A stretch of 64,000 nt of DNA from Silene conica (taxonomy: Eukaryota; Streptophyta; Magnoliopsida; Caryophyllales; Caryophyllaceae): contig CM055315.2 in the NCBI GenBank assembly GCA_029255685.2, positions 48,837,705 through 48,901,704 on the forward strand. Reading direction: 5' to 3'. The notes under the pieces are model-generated. The model was not told the origin of the DNA, did not search any database, and saw only the letters and a list, made by a program, of their open reading frames with translations. This document shows positions 33,949-48,042 of the stretch, one piece after another; within the stretch, counting starts at the first letter, position 1, and the number at the start of each line of letters is the position of its first letter. Position numbers and translations under genes: made by a program.

Positions 33949-36900
33949 ATCTACCCACCTTAAAACGAACTTCGTCCTCGAAGTTTAAAACTACCCTCTA
34001 CGCGCAAGCTAACGCCATTATTAAAACGATCCCAAATCAAGCAAAGAAAAGAATAAGGAAATGCAAAATATGTGGGTATTACATCCTACCTCGCTTAAGG
34101 ATGGTTACGTTCTCGTAACTAGGTAATTACCTCGAAAAGTTGTGGATATTTAAGTCTCATGGCCTCCTCGGCTTCCCAAGTGGCCTCCTCGGTGTCGTGG
34201 TTTGACCATAGCACCTTGATTATACGGGTCTCTCCGTTTCGGGTCTTTCGAACTTTACTATCTAAGATCTTAACAGGCCGCTCCTCATAAGATAGCGAAT
34301 TGTCGAGCTCTAGCACTACCTCTCTAATTTGTTCCAAGATCCCATACAAACTTATATATATTCAGGCTCAACTTCTTTCCCTTCTAAGAAAATCGTATCA
34401 CCCTCGTAATGGGTTATACTCTCCACAACACTTTTTATTCCACCTGTTATTAAATAATCGGTCATTATCCGTTCCTAAGTTACGAGCGAGCTCTAGATGT
34501 TTCTCTTTAGTCAACTATATATCTTCTACCTGAATCATTTTCATCTATCATCAAACCCTTTACACGTGTTCATTAGTATCCATCAACCAATTGCGTTGCT
34601 AACAACTCCTTAAAGCCAAAATCTTAAAATTTTCTCTATTACCTCAAGTCGGAATAAATTTATCCTCAAATAGTCAAATAATCTTAAACTATTAACTACG
34701 TTGGTATGCCAGTATGTCACTATATGCATGAAATTATAGCCACCATTTACTTAATTCTCATATTACACCGTCGTACTATCATTCCCAAAATTTCATAACA
34801 TTTCGTGTTTCTCATCAGTAATTCAATTTAGCAACCATAGTCGATCCTTATTTGAAAACTTCAAAATTCATTTCTCCATCTCTTAACCATGAATCCATTA
34901 CATCTGTCAAACCTCTTAATACCTATTAAAACCAATACATACCCTGATAAATTTAGCATTTTCCATCGACATTAAATCTCTAATTAGCCATTAAACTTTT
35001 TCCACAAATTCACTCTTACCGGTACTAAGTCTTCCGAGCATAAATTATTTAAACATTATTATCTTATATCCCACATACCACAAGTATATATTCAATATTT
35101 ACGACAAAAGTTTCCGAAATTCTTATAACTTTTACCTCAAATAATAAGTGTTCCTCAATAAGATCAATTCATATCATACTAGGTCAATCTTTGGTTTTAT
35201 TCACCATGTACTTTCCTTGGTCATGTCCATTAGTTGCAAACCAATATATGTATTCCAAGATCATATCTTAACTTCATCACATATATTAATTTCACTTGGT
35301 CCTTTGTGAAATCAATATATACCAATCTTTAAGTCCTCTAAGTCCTCTTCATTATTACATGATATGTCCACAATTGATCATAATCACATGACTTGCTAAT
35401 CAATCCACACTGCCTTGTCCAATACTTCTAACTAGAATTCCTTCAAGTTTATTGGTAATCTACTTTCTTAATTCTAAGATCACATCGTTAATATTCTTAC
35501 TACGCAAGATCATAACACTCAGTTGGCTACTATTCTAATGTTTATTGTATTCCTAATATAACTAGTATTCTTACCACGCATTTACTACTCGTGACATTGT
35601 TATTCTACACCTACATAAACGCCTGGATAACATCCCTATATATTGCAGAAATCCTCATAATTATCACCATTTAAAATTTTTAATCGAAATCCACATCTAG
35701 ATCGCACTTTTCCTCGGGTTCATCATTTTCTCTTACGCCCCCTAGTGAGGTATATTATCGCTCATGCTTTAATCAAAATCACTTAGCATCTCTTTATAGC
35801 GCACTAGACTATATACCTCACAGGTATCATGTTCATAATCTGTAAGTTCAAATTTCTCATATTATCCACCTCACGTCCTTGTGACTACATATCTTACTTT
35901 CCAATCCATAATCTCTTCTCATTCTATATGTTACTTACACATCCAATGAAGCTCGTCTTATATATAGTATGACTGATAACTAGCTTAAGCACGTGAACAA
36001 CTATCTTTCTCACCAATGTGCCTATAAGGTATGAACAAGTCTCTCAATCAGGTATAATAATACAATTTCTCTTACCCCGACAAATTGTTCATTCTTATTA
36101 ATCACCATTAAAGCATTATGTGCATCACTCATCCAGGTCTTAAATATTACAAATCTCTTTGACCTCCTCTCTAAATCAAAGGAGAAATTACCATATGTAA
36201 ACTAGTTCCTTCATGTATCCCCAATAAAATTCATTTACATCACTCTGGGTCAAATAAACTACTCACCTTAAGGGTTTAATGTCCTTTCCACTCATATGTA
36301 CTAATGTTGAAATCTAGTCCTTGATACTAATTACCTCAACTAATTTCATCAAGTAAGAATCACTACTGTTTGGTCTAAGCTTTTCTTTTCCTCAAAGTCT
36401 CGTTGCCACCAAAATTACCAATGTCGTACCTGTGAAATCTCTTTGTCATAACTAATGCAAAAGAAGTGTATGCTATTTCTATGCATTTCTCCACAAAATG
36501 CATTGATAACTTATATATATAAATTTACATCCTGATAACGCATTCATAACTACATCATAAATACCACTCAATGCCTTAAACAAAGTCAATATGATAAAAT
36601 TACACCTTAATATCCTTGCACTAACTCGAACCCTAATGATCACCTATAATATTCATATTCGTAACTATCACTCCAATTGATCAAATCCTAGTACCTTAAT
36701 TCCTTTCTTTTATACCTTTCAGTAAATAGTTTCTGCTCATGCTATCTATACCACTGATCCCCACATAACATCATCATCTTCATCAAACATCGTTGCATAA
36801 AAGTTAATCCCTTATTTAATTATTATTTTTTTTAAATAGTTGTTAATAACCCTTCAAGTTAAACCGAATCATTTGTGTCTTAATCTTCCAAGAAACATTA

Positions 36901-37724
36901 TCCATTTGTGTATCTCAATACTTTCTTATCACCATAATAACATTAATGAATTCATTGATACCTCAACTAAGTAGTTAGATTATTATTCCGCAATTTCATG
37001 CACATGACTAACTCTTTGTAACGTCTCTAGTTTTCCATATTCACAATTTCAATACTCAATTCAATACACAACTTTCATTTCTAAAATTCACTATATTTGG
37101 GATCTCTAAATCGGCAACCATAAATAGGTGAATTCATTCATACAAAAGTCTCTAAGTTCTCTATTTTTCTTACTGGTATTATTGGTAACACCATTCTTAT
37201 ATTCAACGGTATCTCAAGTGGCGAAATTACAACGTCAAATAACCATAGTCATTACGCTTTACCTCCAAATATAACCAAAAGATATGTCATTCAATAGATT
37301 ACCGGTAGTGATGATTGTTACAAAATAACTCACGTTATGAAATAAAATCTCATGTTTGAATCACAACGAATTCAATAAGGAATGTGTCCCATTTATCATC
37401 ACAATTAACTTCGATTTTATAACACCATAATATATGAACAATCAATCAATTGCATTTCGCATCGTATTATCATACTTTATTGCATTCCATTCGGTACCCC
37501 TTTCAATTCACAGTGCTCAAATATCCAATTCTATTCCAACAATTCACATATAGCAATACACGTCCCATATAAATCCCACACTCAACTCACCGGCGTCATT
37601 TAATAAAATTTTTTTTTTTGAAAACTTTTGCAAATATTTGTTATGGTCGGTCAATGTACGGGCGGTGAAGAGATATGGAGATCTAATCACCTATCCAAGA
37701 AGGAAACCCGCTCTGATACCACTT
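33949..37724 (-). other. Array internal region 1
   Basis: 3776 bp. It begins with the purine tract (minus strand AAGGTGGGTAGAT) and 'cttcgtcctcgaagtt', the reversed form of the GAGGACGAA motif near the 3' end of many plant chromoviruses. It ends with the primer site at 37721-37710. Apart from the pol remnant at 34119-34349 it is non-coding and AT-rich. Confidence 0.88.
34119..34349 (-). pseudogene. Pol C-terminus with chromodomain-like motif, copy 1
   Basis: About 76 codons open to the stop. LELDNSLSYEERPVKILDSK, then TRIIKVLWSNHDTEEATWE and EEAMRLKYPQLFE form the chromodomain-like C-terminus of chromovirus integrase, which in full-length elements guides integration to marked chromatin. The frame has no ATG at its start (the first codon is TTG) and is simply the tail of a pol gene whose rest was deleted. 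Identical copies occur at 39793-40023 and, nearly, at 45406-45657. Confidence 0.85.
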
Positions 37725-39622
37725 TGTAACACCCCCATCATCCTATCCATTAGTAAGTAGGGTTTTCAATTAAAATTCGGATAATGGTTCCCAAAACTTT
37801 TAAAATCATAAACCACTTCTTTCCCTATTAAACACAATCCCGTTTCAAAAGATCAAAACAAACAAATCTTTATCCATGATCATTTTGTAAAATGAATTCA
37901 ACCAATATAAATATTTCAATACAACCAAAGTCTTACCATGCAAGATAGTAACAAATCGTAACGGTTTAATAAGAGTGTACGGATAAGCGTTTCCCTTACC
38001 TTACGAGCGATTAAAGGTTAGAGAGCCTCTTCTACGAATCCCGACTCTACATAATATTTAAAATAATAGTCACTTATATGAACGACCATTACTAAGCTAC
38101 TTGTAGTAAATTATGCGATAACTATACTTTCTCGGTTTTTACAGATTTACAACAGAAACTTTAAATCGTCATATCTCCTTCGTTACTAAATGTTTTGAGG
38201 TCAGACCAGTGGGGTTTGGTTCATTAGTGAGTTGTCCATCTTTAATGTCTCGGTGGTAAGAGTCTAAAAACGTGTGTAAGGGGTCCAAAGTTACAGTCTA
38301 CCAAAGTTGGTCCAAAGGTGAGTCTTAAAAAGTTACGGGGTGGTAAATACTCTTAACATGTCGAAACTCGTCGAAATGAAAGCCTAATACACTTTAAATT
38401 CATTAAACTTTAACATGTGAATAGATGGGTCACTGATTATATTTTTATGTATGACTAAATTACCCTTTTATGGAAAAGTAAGCTTTTAACAAGTATGACT
38501 AAATTGAACATTTTTCCCGAACACAACCGAAACTTGTAAAAATCATAAAAAATCCAAAACATCATAATTTCGTGCATGGTCGGTTTTATTGGATTCCTTT
38601 ATGTGTCTAAACCATATTGTTGGATATGCATGTTGTCTCAAAAATGGGTTTTTCAGATCTAAAAACACGTTTTAAAAACAGTGGTCAGAAAAAGAGTCAT
38701 GAAAAGGTTTAAATCATAAACCCCTCTTAACTAATCGAAACGAGTTGATTCAAAAGCCTATTATCATCTAGACGCAATGTAGTTTAACATATTAAGAGAT
38801 GAGACACTGATTCCTTTTGTAAATATAGTTTGATTACTCTTTAAGTGAGATCTAGTGATTCGGTTAAGCAGAAAACAGGCTGTAGTATATGATTTTTCAT
38901 TTCTAAACGGTTCTTGCAAACGTCCTAATTTTTGGTGAGTGATTTTATAGCAACTTAAGGAAAGTCCCAAATTTTTGTTTTCTGAAAATACTCATTTTAA
39001 CATGTGTTTTGAGATCTACTACATGCATGCTACGTTTTTGACAAAATAACGGTTTTTACTATGTTCAATCCTTTGCATGCATGGTTGTAGATTCTTAAGT
39101 TAATGTTTAGATGTTAAGTGATATGTGAATGCATGTTAAAAGGTTATAAAATCATATTTGAAGAGAAATGTAAGCTTACTTAGTGTAGAAATCAAGTATT
39201 ATGCAAGATCCTCCTCTTGTTCTTTCTTCTTCTCCCTCACGTCTCCCTCTCCTCCTTTCTTATTTTTTTTGTTGTGTTTGTGTGTGTTTAAAATCTGAAT
39301 ATTTGCTTATAGGAGGATGGAGAAGGTGTCTTTTAATTGGTGTTGAAAATTGGAAAAGAGAGGATATGGGGAAGGGGGTGGCGGCACAAATGGGGGACAA
39401 AGGGGAAAGGGAATCTTCCCATGCATTGGCCAAATATTTTAGCGTGCATTGGTCCATTTGTCTAGAGTGTACGATTAACGATTACGTGACGGAAAAGATG
39501 CATGCGACGGTTTTACGTACGAAATTCTCGGTTTTAATTAAATCGTACCCGGATTTAATTAATACTCGAGCTTAAATAAAAATTAGCCGTTAAAATTTAT
39601 TACGGATATTGCGGGTATTATA
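37725..39622 (-). repeat. Array LTR2 with 916-bp deletion
   Basis: 1898 bp. It follows LTR1 up to 'cggataatgg' and then resumes at 'ttcccaaaac', omitting the equivalent of 31197-32112. The outer half is nearly identical to LTR1. Confidence 0.9.
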
Positions 39623-42600
39623 ATCTACCCACCTTAAAACAAACTTCGTCCTCGAAGTTTAAAACTACCCTCTACGCGCAAGCTAACGCCATTATTAAAA
39701 CGATCCCAAATCAAGCAAAGAAAAGAATAAGGAAATGCAAAATATGTGGGTATTACATCCTACCTCGCTTAAGGATTGTTACGTTCTCGTAACTAGGTAA
39801 TTACCTCGAAAAGTTGTGGATATTTAAGTCTCATGGCCTCCTCGGCTTCCCAAGTGGCCTCCTCGGTGTCGTGGTTTGACCATAGCACCTTGATTATACG
39901 GGTCTCTCCGTTTCGGGTCTTTCGAACTTTACTATCTAAGATCTTAACAGGCCGCTCCTCATAAGATAGCGAATTGTCGAGCTCTAGCACTACCTCTCTA
40001 ATTTGTTCCAAGATCCCATACAAACTTATATATATTCAGGCTCAACTTCTTTCCCTTCTAAGAAAATCGTATCACCCTCGTAATGGGTTATACTCTCCAC
40101 AACACTTTTTATTCCACCTGTTATTAAATAATCGGTCATTATCCGTTCCTAAGTTACGAGCGAGCTCTAGATGTTTCTCTTTAGTCAACTATATATCTTC
40201 TACCTGAATCATTTTCATCTATCATCAAACCCTTTACACGTGTTCATTAGTATCCATCAACCGATTGCGTTGCTAACAACTCCTTAAAGCCAAAATCTTA
40301 AAATTTTCTCTATTACCTCAAGTCGGAATAAATTTATCCTCAAATAGTCAAATAATCTTAAACTATTAACTACGTTGGTATGCCAGTATGTCACTATATG
40401 CATGAAATTATAGCCACCATTTACTTAATTCTCATATTACACCGTCGTACTATCATTCCCAAAATTTCATAACATTTCGTGTTTCTCATCAGTAATTCAA
40501 TTTAGCAACCATAGTCGATCCTTATTTGAAAACTTCAAAATTCATTTCTCCATCTCTTAACCATGAATCCATTACATCTGTCAAACCTCTTAATACCTAT
40601 TAAAACCAATACATACCCTGATAAATTGAGCATTTTCCATCGACATTAAATCTCTAATTAGCCATTAAACTTTTTCCACAAATTCACTCTTACCGGTACT
40701 AAGTCTTCCGAGCATAAATTATTTAAACATTATTATCTTATATCCCACATACCACAAGTATATATTCAATATTTACGACAAAAGTTTCCGAAATTCTTAT
40801 AACTTTTACCTCAAATAATAAGTGTTCCTCAATAAGATCAATTCATATCATACTAGGTCAATCTTTGGTTTTATTCACCATGTACTTTCCTTGGTCATGT
40901 CCATTAGTTGCAAACCAATATATATATTCCAAGATCATATCTTAACTTCATCACATATATTAATTTCACTTGGTCCTTTGTGAAATCAATATATACCAAT
41001 CTTTAAGTCCTCTAAGTCCTCTTCATTATTACATTATATGTCCACAATTGATCATAATCACATGACTTGCTAATCAATCCACATTGCCTTGTCCAATACT
41101 TCTAACTAGAATTCCTTCAAGTTTATTGGTAACCTACTTTCTTAATTTCTAAGATCACATCGATAATATCTTACTACGCAAGATCATAACACTCAGTTGG
41201 CTACTATCCTAATGTCTATTGTATTCCTAATATAACTAATATTCTTACCACGCATTTACTACTCGTGACATTGTTATTCTACACCTACATAAACGCCTGG
41301 ATAACAACCCTAGATATTGCAGAAATCCTCATAATTATCACCATTTAAAATTTTTAGTCGAAATCCACATCTAGATCGCACTTTTCCTCGGGTTCATCAT
41401 TTTCTCTTACGCCCCCTAGTGAGGTATATTATCGCTCATGCTTTAATCAAAATCACTTAGCATCTCTTTATAGCGCACTAGACTATATACCTCACAGGTA
41501 TCATGTTCATAATCCGTAAGCTCAAATTTCCCATATTATCCACCTCACGTCCTTGTGACTACATATCTTACTTTCCAATCCATAATCTCTTCTCATTCTA
41601 TATGTTACTTACACATCCAATGAAGCTCGTCTTATATATATAGTATGACTGATAACTAGCTTAAGCACGTGAACAACTATCTTTCTCACCAATGTGCCTA
41701 TAAGGTATAAACAAGTCTCTCAATCAGGCATAATAATACAATTTCTCTTACCCCGACAAATTGTTCATTCTTATTAATCACCATTAAAGCATTATGTGAA
41801 TCACTCATCCAGGCCTTAAATATTACAAATCTCTTTGACCTCCTCTCTAAATCCAAGGAGAAATTACCATATGTAAACTAGTTCCTTCATGTATCCCTAA
41901 TAAAAGTCATTTACATCACTCTGGGTCAAATAAACTACTCACCTTAAGGGTTTAATGTCGTTTCCACTCATATGTACTAATGTTCAAATCTAGTCCTTGA
42001 TACTAATTACCTCAACTAATTTCATCAAGTAAGAATCACTACTTTTTGGTCTAAGCTTTTCTTTTCCTCAAAGTCTCGTTGCCACCAAAATTACCAATGT
42101 CGTACCTGTGAAATCTCTTTGTCATAACTAATGCAAAAGAAGTGTATGCTATTTCTATGCATTTCTCCACAAAATGCATTGATAACTTATATATATAAAT
42201 TTACATCCTGATAACGCATTCATAACTACATCATAAATACCACTCAATGCCTTAAACAAAGTCAATATGATAAAATTACACCTTAATATTCTTGCACTAA
42301 CTCGAACCCTAATGATCACCTATAATATTCATATTCGTAACTATCACTCCAATTGATCAAATCCTAGTACAATAATTCCTTTCTTTTATACCTTTCAGTA
42401 AATAGTTTCTGCTCATGCTATCTATACCACTGATCCCCACATAACATCATCATCTTCATCAAACATCGTTGCATAAAAGTTAATCCCTTATTTAATTATT
42501 ATTTTTTTTAAATAGTTGTTAATAACCCTTCAAGTTAAACCGAATCATTTGTGTCTTAATCTTCCAAGAAACATTATCCATTTGTGTATCTCAATACTTT

Positions 42601-43400
42601 CTTATCACCATAATAACATTAATGAATTCATTGATACCTCAACTAAGTAGTTAGATTATTATTCCGCAATTTCATGCACATGACTAACTCTTTGTAACGT
42701 CTCTAGTTTTCCATATTCACAATTTCAATACTCAATTCAATACGCAACTTTCATTTCTAAAATTCACTATATTTGGGATCTCTAAATCGGCAACCATAAA
42801 TAGGTGAATTCATTCATACAAAAGTCTCTAAGTTCTCTATTTTTCTTACTGGTATTATTGGTAACACCATTCTTATATTCAACGGTATCTCAAGTGGCGA
42901 AATTACAACGTCAAATAACCATAGTCATTACGCTTTACCTCCAAATATAACCAAAAGATATGTCATTTAATAGATTACCGGTAGTGATGATTGTTACAAA
43001 ATAACTCACGTTATGAAATAAAATCTCATGTTTGAATCACAACGAATTCAATAAGGAATGTGTCCCATTTATCATCACAATTAACTTCGATTCTATAACA
43101 CCATAATATATGAACAATCAATCAATTGCATTTCGCATCGTATTATCATACTTTATTGCATTCCATTCGGTACCCCTTTCAATTCACAGTGCTCAAATAT
43201 CCAATTCTATTCCAACAATTCACATATAGCAATACACGTCCCATATAAATCCCACACTCAACTCACCGGCGTCATTTAATAAAAAAAATTTTTTTGAAAA
43301 CTTTTGCAAATATTTGTTATGGTCGGTCAATGTACGGGCGGTGAAGAGATATGAAGATCTAATCACCTATCCAAGAAGGAAACCCGCTCTGATACCACTT
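39623..43400 (-). other. Array internal region 2
   Basis: 3778 bp, nearly identical to internal region 1 with scattered substitutions and one- to two-base indels. Primer site at 43397-43386 (minus strand). Confidence 0.9.
39793..40023 (-). pseudogene. Pol C-terminus with chromodomain-like motif, copy 2
   Basis: Same 76-codon tail as at 34119-34349, with no amino acid change between the two. Confidence 0.85.
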
Positions 43401-45237
43401 TGTAACACCCCCATCATCCTATCCATTAGTAAGTAGGGTTTTCAATTAAAATTCGGATAATGGTTCCCAAAACTTTTAAAATCATAAACCACTTCTTTCC
43501 CTATTAAACACAATCCCGTTTCAAAAGATCAAAACAAACAAATCTTTATCCATGATCATTTTGTAAAATGAATTCAACCAATATAAATATTTCAATACAA
43601 CCAAAAGTCTTACCATGCAAGATAGTAACAAATCGTAACGGTTTAATAAGAGTGTACGGATAAGCGTTTCCCTTACCTTACGAGCGATTAAAGGTTAGAG
43701 AGCCTCTTCTATGAATCCCGACTCTACATAATATTTAAAATAATAGTTACTTATATGAACGACCATTACTAAGCTACTTGTAGTAAATTATGCGATAACT
43801 ATACTTTCTCGGTTTTTATAGATTTGGAACAGAAACTTTAAATCGTCATATCTCCTTCGTTACTAAATTTTTTGAGGTGAGACCAGTGGGGTTTGGTTCC
43901 TTAGTGAGTTGTCCATCTTTAATGGCTTGGTGGAAAGAGTCTAAAAATGTGTTTAAGGGGTCCGAAGTTACAGTCTACCAAAGTTGGTCCAAAGGCGAGG
44001 CTTAAAAAGTTACGGGGTGGTAAATACTCTTAACATGTCGAAACTCGTCGAAACGAAAGTCTACTACACTTTGCATTCATTAAAATTTAACATGTGAAGA
44101 GATGGGTCACTGATTATATTTTTATGTATGACTAAATTACCCTTTTATGGAAATGTAAGCTTTTAACAAGTAAGACTAATTAAAACATTTTTCCAGAACA
44201 CAACAGAAACTTGTAAAAATCATAATAAATCCGAAACGTCATATTTTTGTGCATGTTTGGCTTTCATGGATTCCTTTATGTGTCTACAACATATTGTTAG
44301 TCATGCATGTTGTCTCAAAAATGGGTTTATCAGATCTAAAAACGCGTTTTAAAAACAATGGTCAGAAACTGAGTCATGAAAAGTTTTACATCATAAATCC
44401 TTCTTAACAAATCGAAACGAGTTGATTCCAAGTCCCATTATTATCTACATTCATATTAGTTTGACATACTAAAAGTTTAAATACTGATTCATCTTGTAGA
44501 TATGGTTTTATGACTCATTAAGTGAGATCTAGTGTTTTGACTAGACAGAAAACATGCTGTAGTATTTGATTTTTCATTTACAGATGGTGCATGCAATCGT
44601 CCTAATTTTTGGTGAGTGTTTTTATAGCAACTCAAGTAAAGTCCCAAATTTTTGTTTTCTGAAAATACTCATTTTAACATGTGATTTCAGATCTACTACA
44701 TGCATGCTACGTTTTTGACAAAATAACGGTTTTTACTATGTTCAATCCTTTGCATGCATGGTTGTAGATTCATAAGTTCAAATTTAGATGTTAGGTGATA
44801 TGTGAGTGCATGTTAAAAAGTTATAAAATCAGATTTGAAGGGAAATATAAGCTTACTTAGTGCTAGGCAAGATCTCCTCTTGTTCTTTCTTCTTCTCCCT
44901 CACGTTTTCCTCTCCTTCTCTCTATATATTTTTTGTTGTTGTTTGTGTGTGTTTGTGTGGGGAAAATGAGGAATGAAATCTGGTGGGGAGTTGAAAAGTG
45001 GTGTGGGAAAGGATGGAAACAAAGAGAAAATGGGACTTTGCATGTCTAGACAAGTGTCCTAATGCATAAGCCAGGTGTCTAGGCATGCATTGGTCCACAT
45101 GTCTAGGCATGCATTGGTCAACGATTTTGTGACGGAAAACGATGCATGCGACGGTTTTACGTATCTCTATTAAGCGATACTTGTTTAATCAATAAATTTC
45201 TCATTTTATTTTATTGACGGATTTTACAGGTATTACA
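43401..45237 (-). repeat. Array LTR3, mosaic, with the same 916-bp deletion
   Basis: 1837 bp. Its start has the same deletion junction as LTR2. From before 43710 onward it matches LTR4 rather than LTR1/2: for example 'tctatgaatcccg' instead of 'tctacgaatcccg', and a segment around 45040-45110 with repeated 'gtctaggcatgcattggtc' that LTR1 and LTR2 lack. Confidence 0.88.
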
Positions 45238-48042
45238 ATCTACCCTCCTTAAAAACGAACTTCGTCCTCGAAGTTCTAAAACTTCCTCTACAAGCAAATC
45301 TAACAATTTCATTTATAACCGTCTCTTATAATGCAAATAAAACAGAAGAGTAAAAATTGCAGGTATTACACCCTACCTACCTTAAAGAGCATTACGTCCT
45401 CGTAACTAGGTAATTACCTCAAAGAGCTCTGGGTATTTAAGTTTCATGGCCTCCTCGGCTTCCCAAGTGGCCTCCTCGGTGTCATGGTTCGACCATAGCA
45501 CCTTGATTATACGGGTCTCTCCGTTTCGGGTCTTTCGAACTTTACTATCTAAGATCTTAACAGGCCGCTCCTCATAAGATAGCGAATTGTCGAGCTCTAG
45601 CACTACCTCTCTAATTTGTTCCAAGATCCCATACAAACTTATATATTTCAGGCTCAACTTCTTTCCCTTCTAACAAAATCGTATTAACCTCGTAATGGGT
45701 TATACTCTCCACAACACTTTTTATTCCACCTGTTATTAAATAATCGGTCATTATCCGTTCCTAAGTTACGTGCGAGCTCTAGATGTTTCTCTTTAGTCAA
45801 CTATATATCTTCTACCTTAATCATTTTCATCTATCATCAAACCCTTTACACGTGTTCATTAGTATCCATCAACCAATTGCGTTGCTAACAACTCCTTAAA
45901 GCCAAAATCTTAAAATTTTCTCTATTACCTCAAGTCGGAATAAATTTATCCTCAAATAGTCAAATAATCATAAACTACTAACTACGTCGGTATGTCGGTA
46001 TGTCACTAAATGCGAATATGCATGAAATTATAGTCACCCTTAACTTAATTCTCATATTACACAGTCGTACTATTATTCCCAAAATTTCATAACATTTCGT
46101 GTCTCTCATCAGTAATTCAATTTAGCAACCATAGTCGATCCTTATTTGAAAACTTCAAAATTCATTTCTCCATCTCTTAACCATGAATCCATTACATATG
46201 TCAAACCTCTTAATACCTATTAAAACCAATACATACCCTGATAAATTTAGCATTTTCCATCGACATTAAATCTCTAATTAGCCTGGATAACAACCCTAGA
46301 TATTGCAGAAATCCTCATAATTATCACCATTTAAAATTTTTAGTCGAAATCCTCATCTAGATCGCACTTTTCCTCGGGTTCATCATTTTCTCTTACGCCC
46401 CCTAGTGAGGTATATTATCGCTCATGCTTTAATCAAAATCACTTAGCATCTCTTTATAGCGCACTAGACTATATACCTCACAGGTATCATGTTCATAATC
46501 CGTAAGCTCAAATTTCCCATATTATCCACCTCACGTCCTTGTGACTACATATCTTACTTTCCAATCCATAATCTCTTCTCATTCTATATGTTACTTACAC
46601 ATCCAATGAAGCTCGTCTTATATATATAGTATGACTGATAACTAGCTTAAGCACGTGAACAACTATCTTTCTCACCAATGTGCCTATAAGGTATAAACAA
46701 GTCTCTCAATCAGGTATAATAATACAATTTCTCTTACCCCGACAAATTGTTCATTCTTATTAATCACCATTAAAGCATTATGTGAATCACTCATCCAGGC
46801 CTTAAATATTACAAATATCTTTGAACTCCTCTCTAAATCCAAGGAGAAATTACCATATGTAAACTAGTTCCTTCATGTATCCCTAATAAAAGTCATTTAC
46901 ATCACTCTGGGTCAAATAAACTACTCACCTTAAGGGTTTAATGTCGTTTCCACTCATATGTACTAATGTTCAAATCTAGTCCTTGATACTAATTACCTCA
47001 ACTAATTTCATCAAGTAAGAATCACTACTGTTTCGTCTAAGCTTTTCATTTCCTCAAAGTCTCGTTTCCACCAAAATTACCAATGCCGTACCTGTGAAAT
47101 CTCTTTGTCATAACTAATGCAAAAGAAGTGTATGCCATATCTATGCAGTTCTCCACAAAATGCATTGATAACTTATATATATAAATTTACATCCCAATAA
47201 CGCATTCATAACTACATCATAAATATCACTCAATGCCTTAAACAAAGTCAATATGATAAAATTACACCTTAATATCCTTGCACTAACTCGAACCCTAATG
47301 ATCACCTATAATATTCATATTCGTAACTATCACTCCAATTGATCAAATCCTAGTACCTTAATTCCTTTCTTTTATACCTTTCAGTAAATAGTTTCTGCTC
47401 ATGCTATCTATAACACTGATCCCCACATAACATCATCATCTTCATCAAACATCGTTGCATAAAAGTTAATCCCTTATTTAATTATTTTTTTTTCAAATAG
47501 TTGTTAATAACCCTTCAAGTTAAACCGAATCATTTGTGTCTTAATCTTCCAAGAAACATTATCCATTTATGTATCTCAATACTTTCTTAACACCATAATA
47601 ACATTAATGAATTCATTGATACCTCAACTAAGTAGTTAGATTATTATTCCGCAATTTCATGCGCATGACTAACTCTCTGTAATGTCTCTAGTTTTCCATA
47701 TTCACAATTTCAATACTCAATTCAATACGCAACTTTCATTTCTAAAACTCACTATATTTGAGATCTCTAAATTGGCAACCATAAATAGGTTAATTCATTC
47801 ATACAAAATCCTCTAAGTTCTCTATTTTTCCTACCGGTATCATTGGTAACACCATTCTTAAATTCAGCGGTAACCCAAGTGGTGAGACTACAACATCAAA
47901 TAATTATAGTCGTTAAGCTTTACCTTCAAATATAACCAAAATATATGTCATTCAATAGATTACTAGTAGTGATGATTGTTACAAAATAAGTCACGTTATG
48001 AAATAAAATCTCATGTTTGAATCACAACGAATTCAATAAGGG
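45238..48042 (-). other. Array internal region 3, truncated
   Basis: It matches internal 2 but lacks the equivalent of 40674-41297 (junction at 46281, microhomology GCC) and its last ~345 bases including the primer site, where it joins LTR4 sequence at AGTTG. The first ~150 bases are clearly more diverged from copies 1 and 2 than the rest. Confidence 0.85.
45406..45657 (-). pseudogene. Pol C-terminus with chromodomain-like motif, copy 3
   Basis: The same tail as copies 1 and 2 with conservative changes (EEAMKLKYPELFE for EEAMRLKYPQLFE). The frame is open a few codons further upstream because of a small indel near 45645. No ATG start. Confidence 0.83.
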
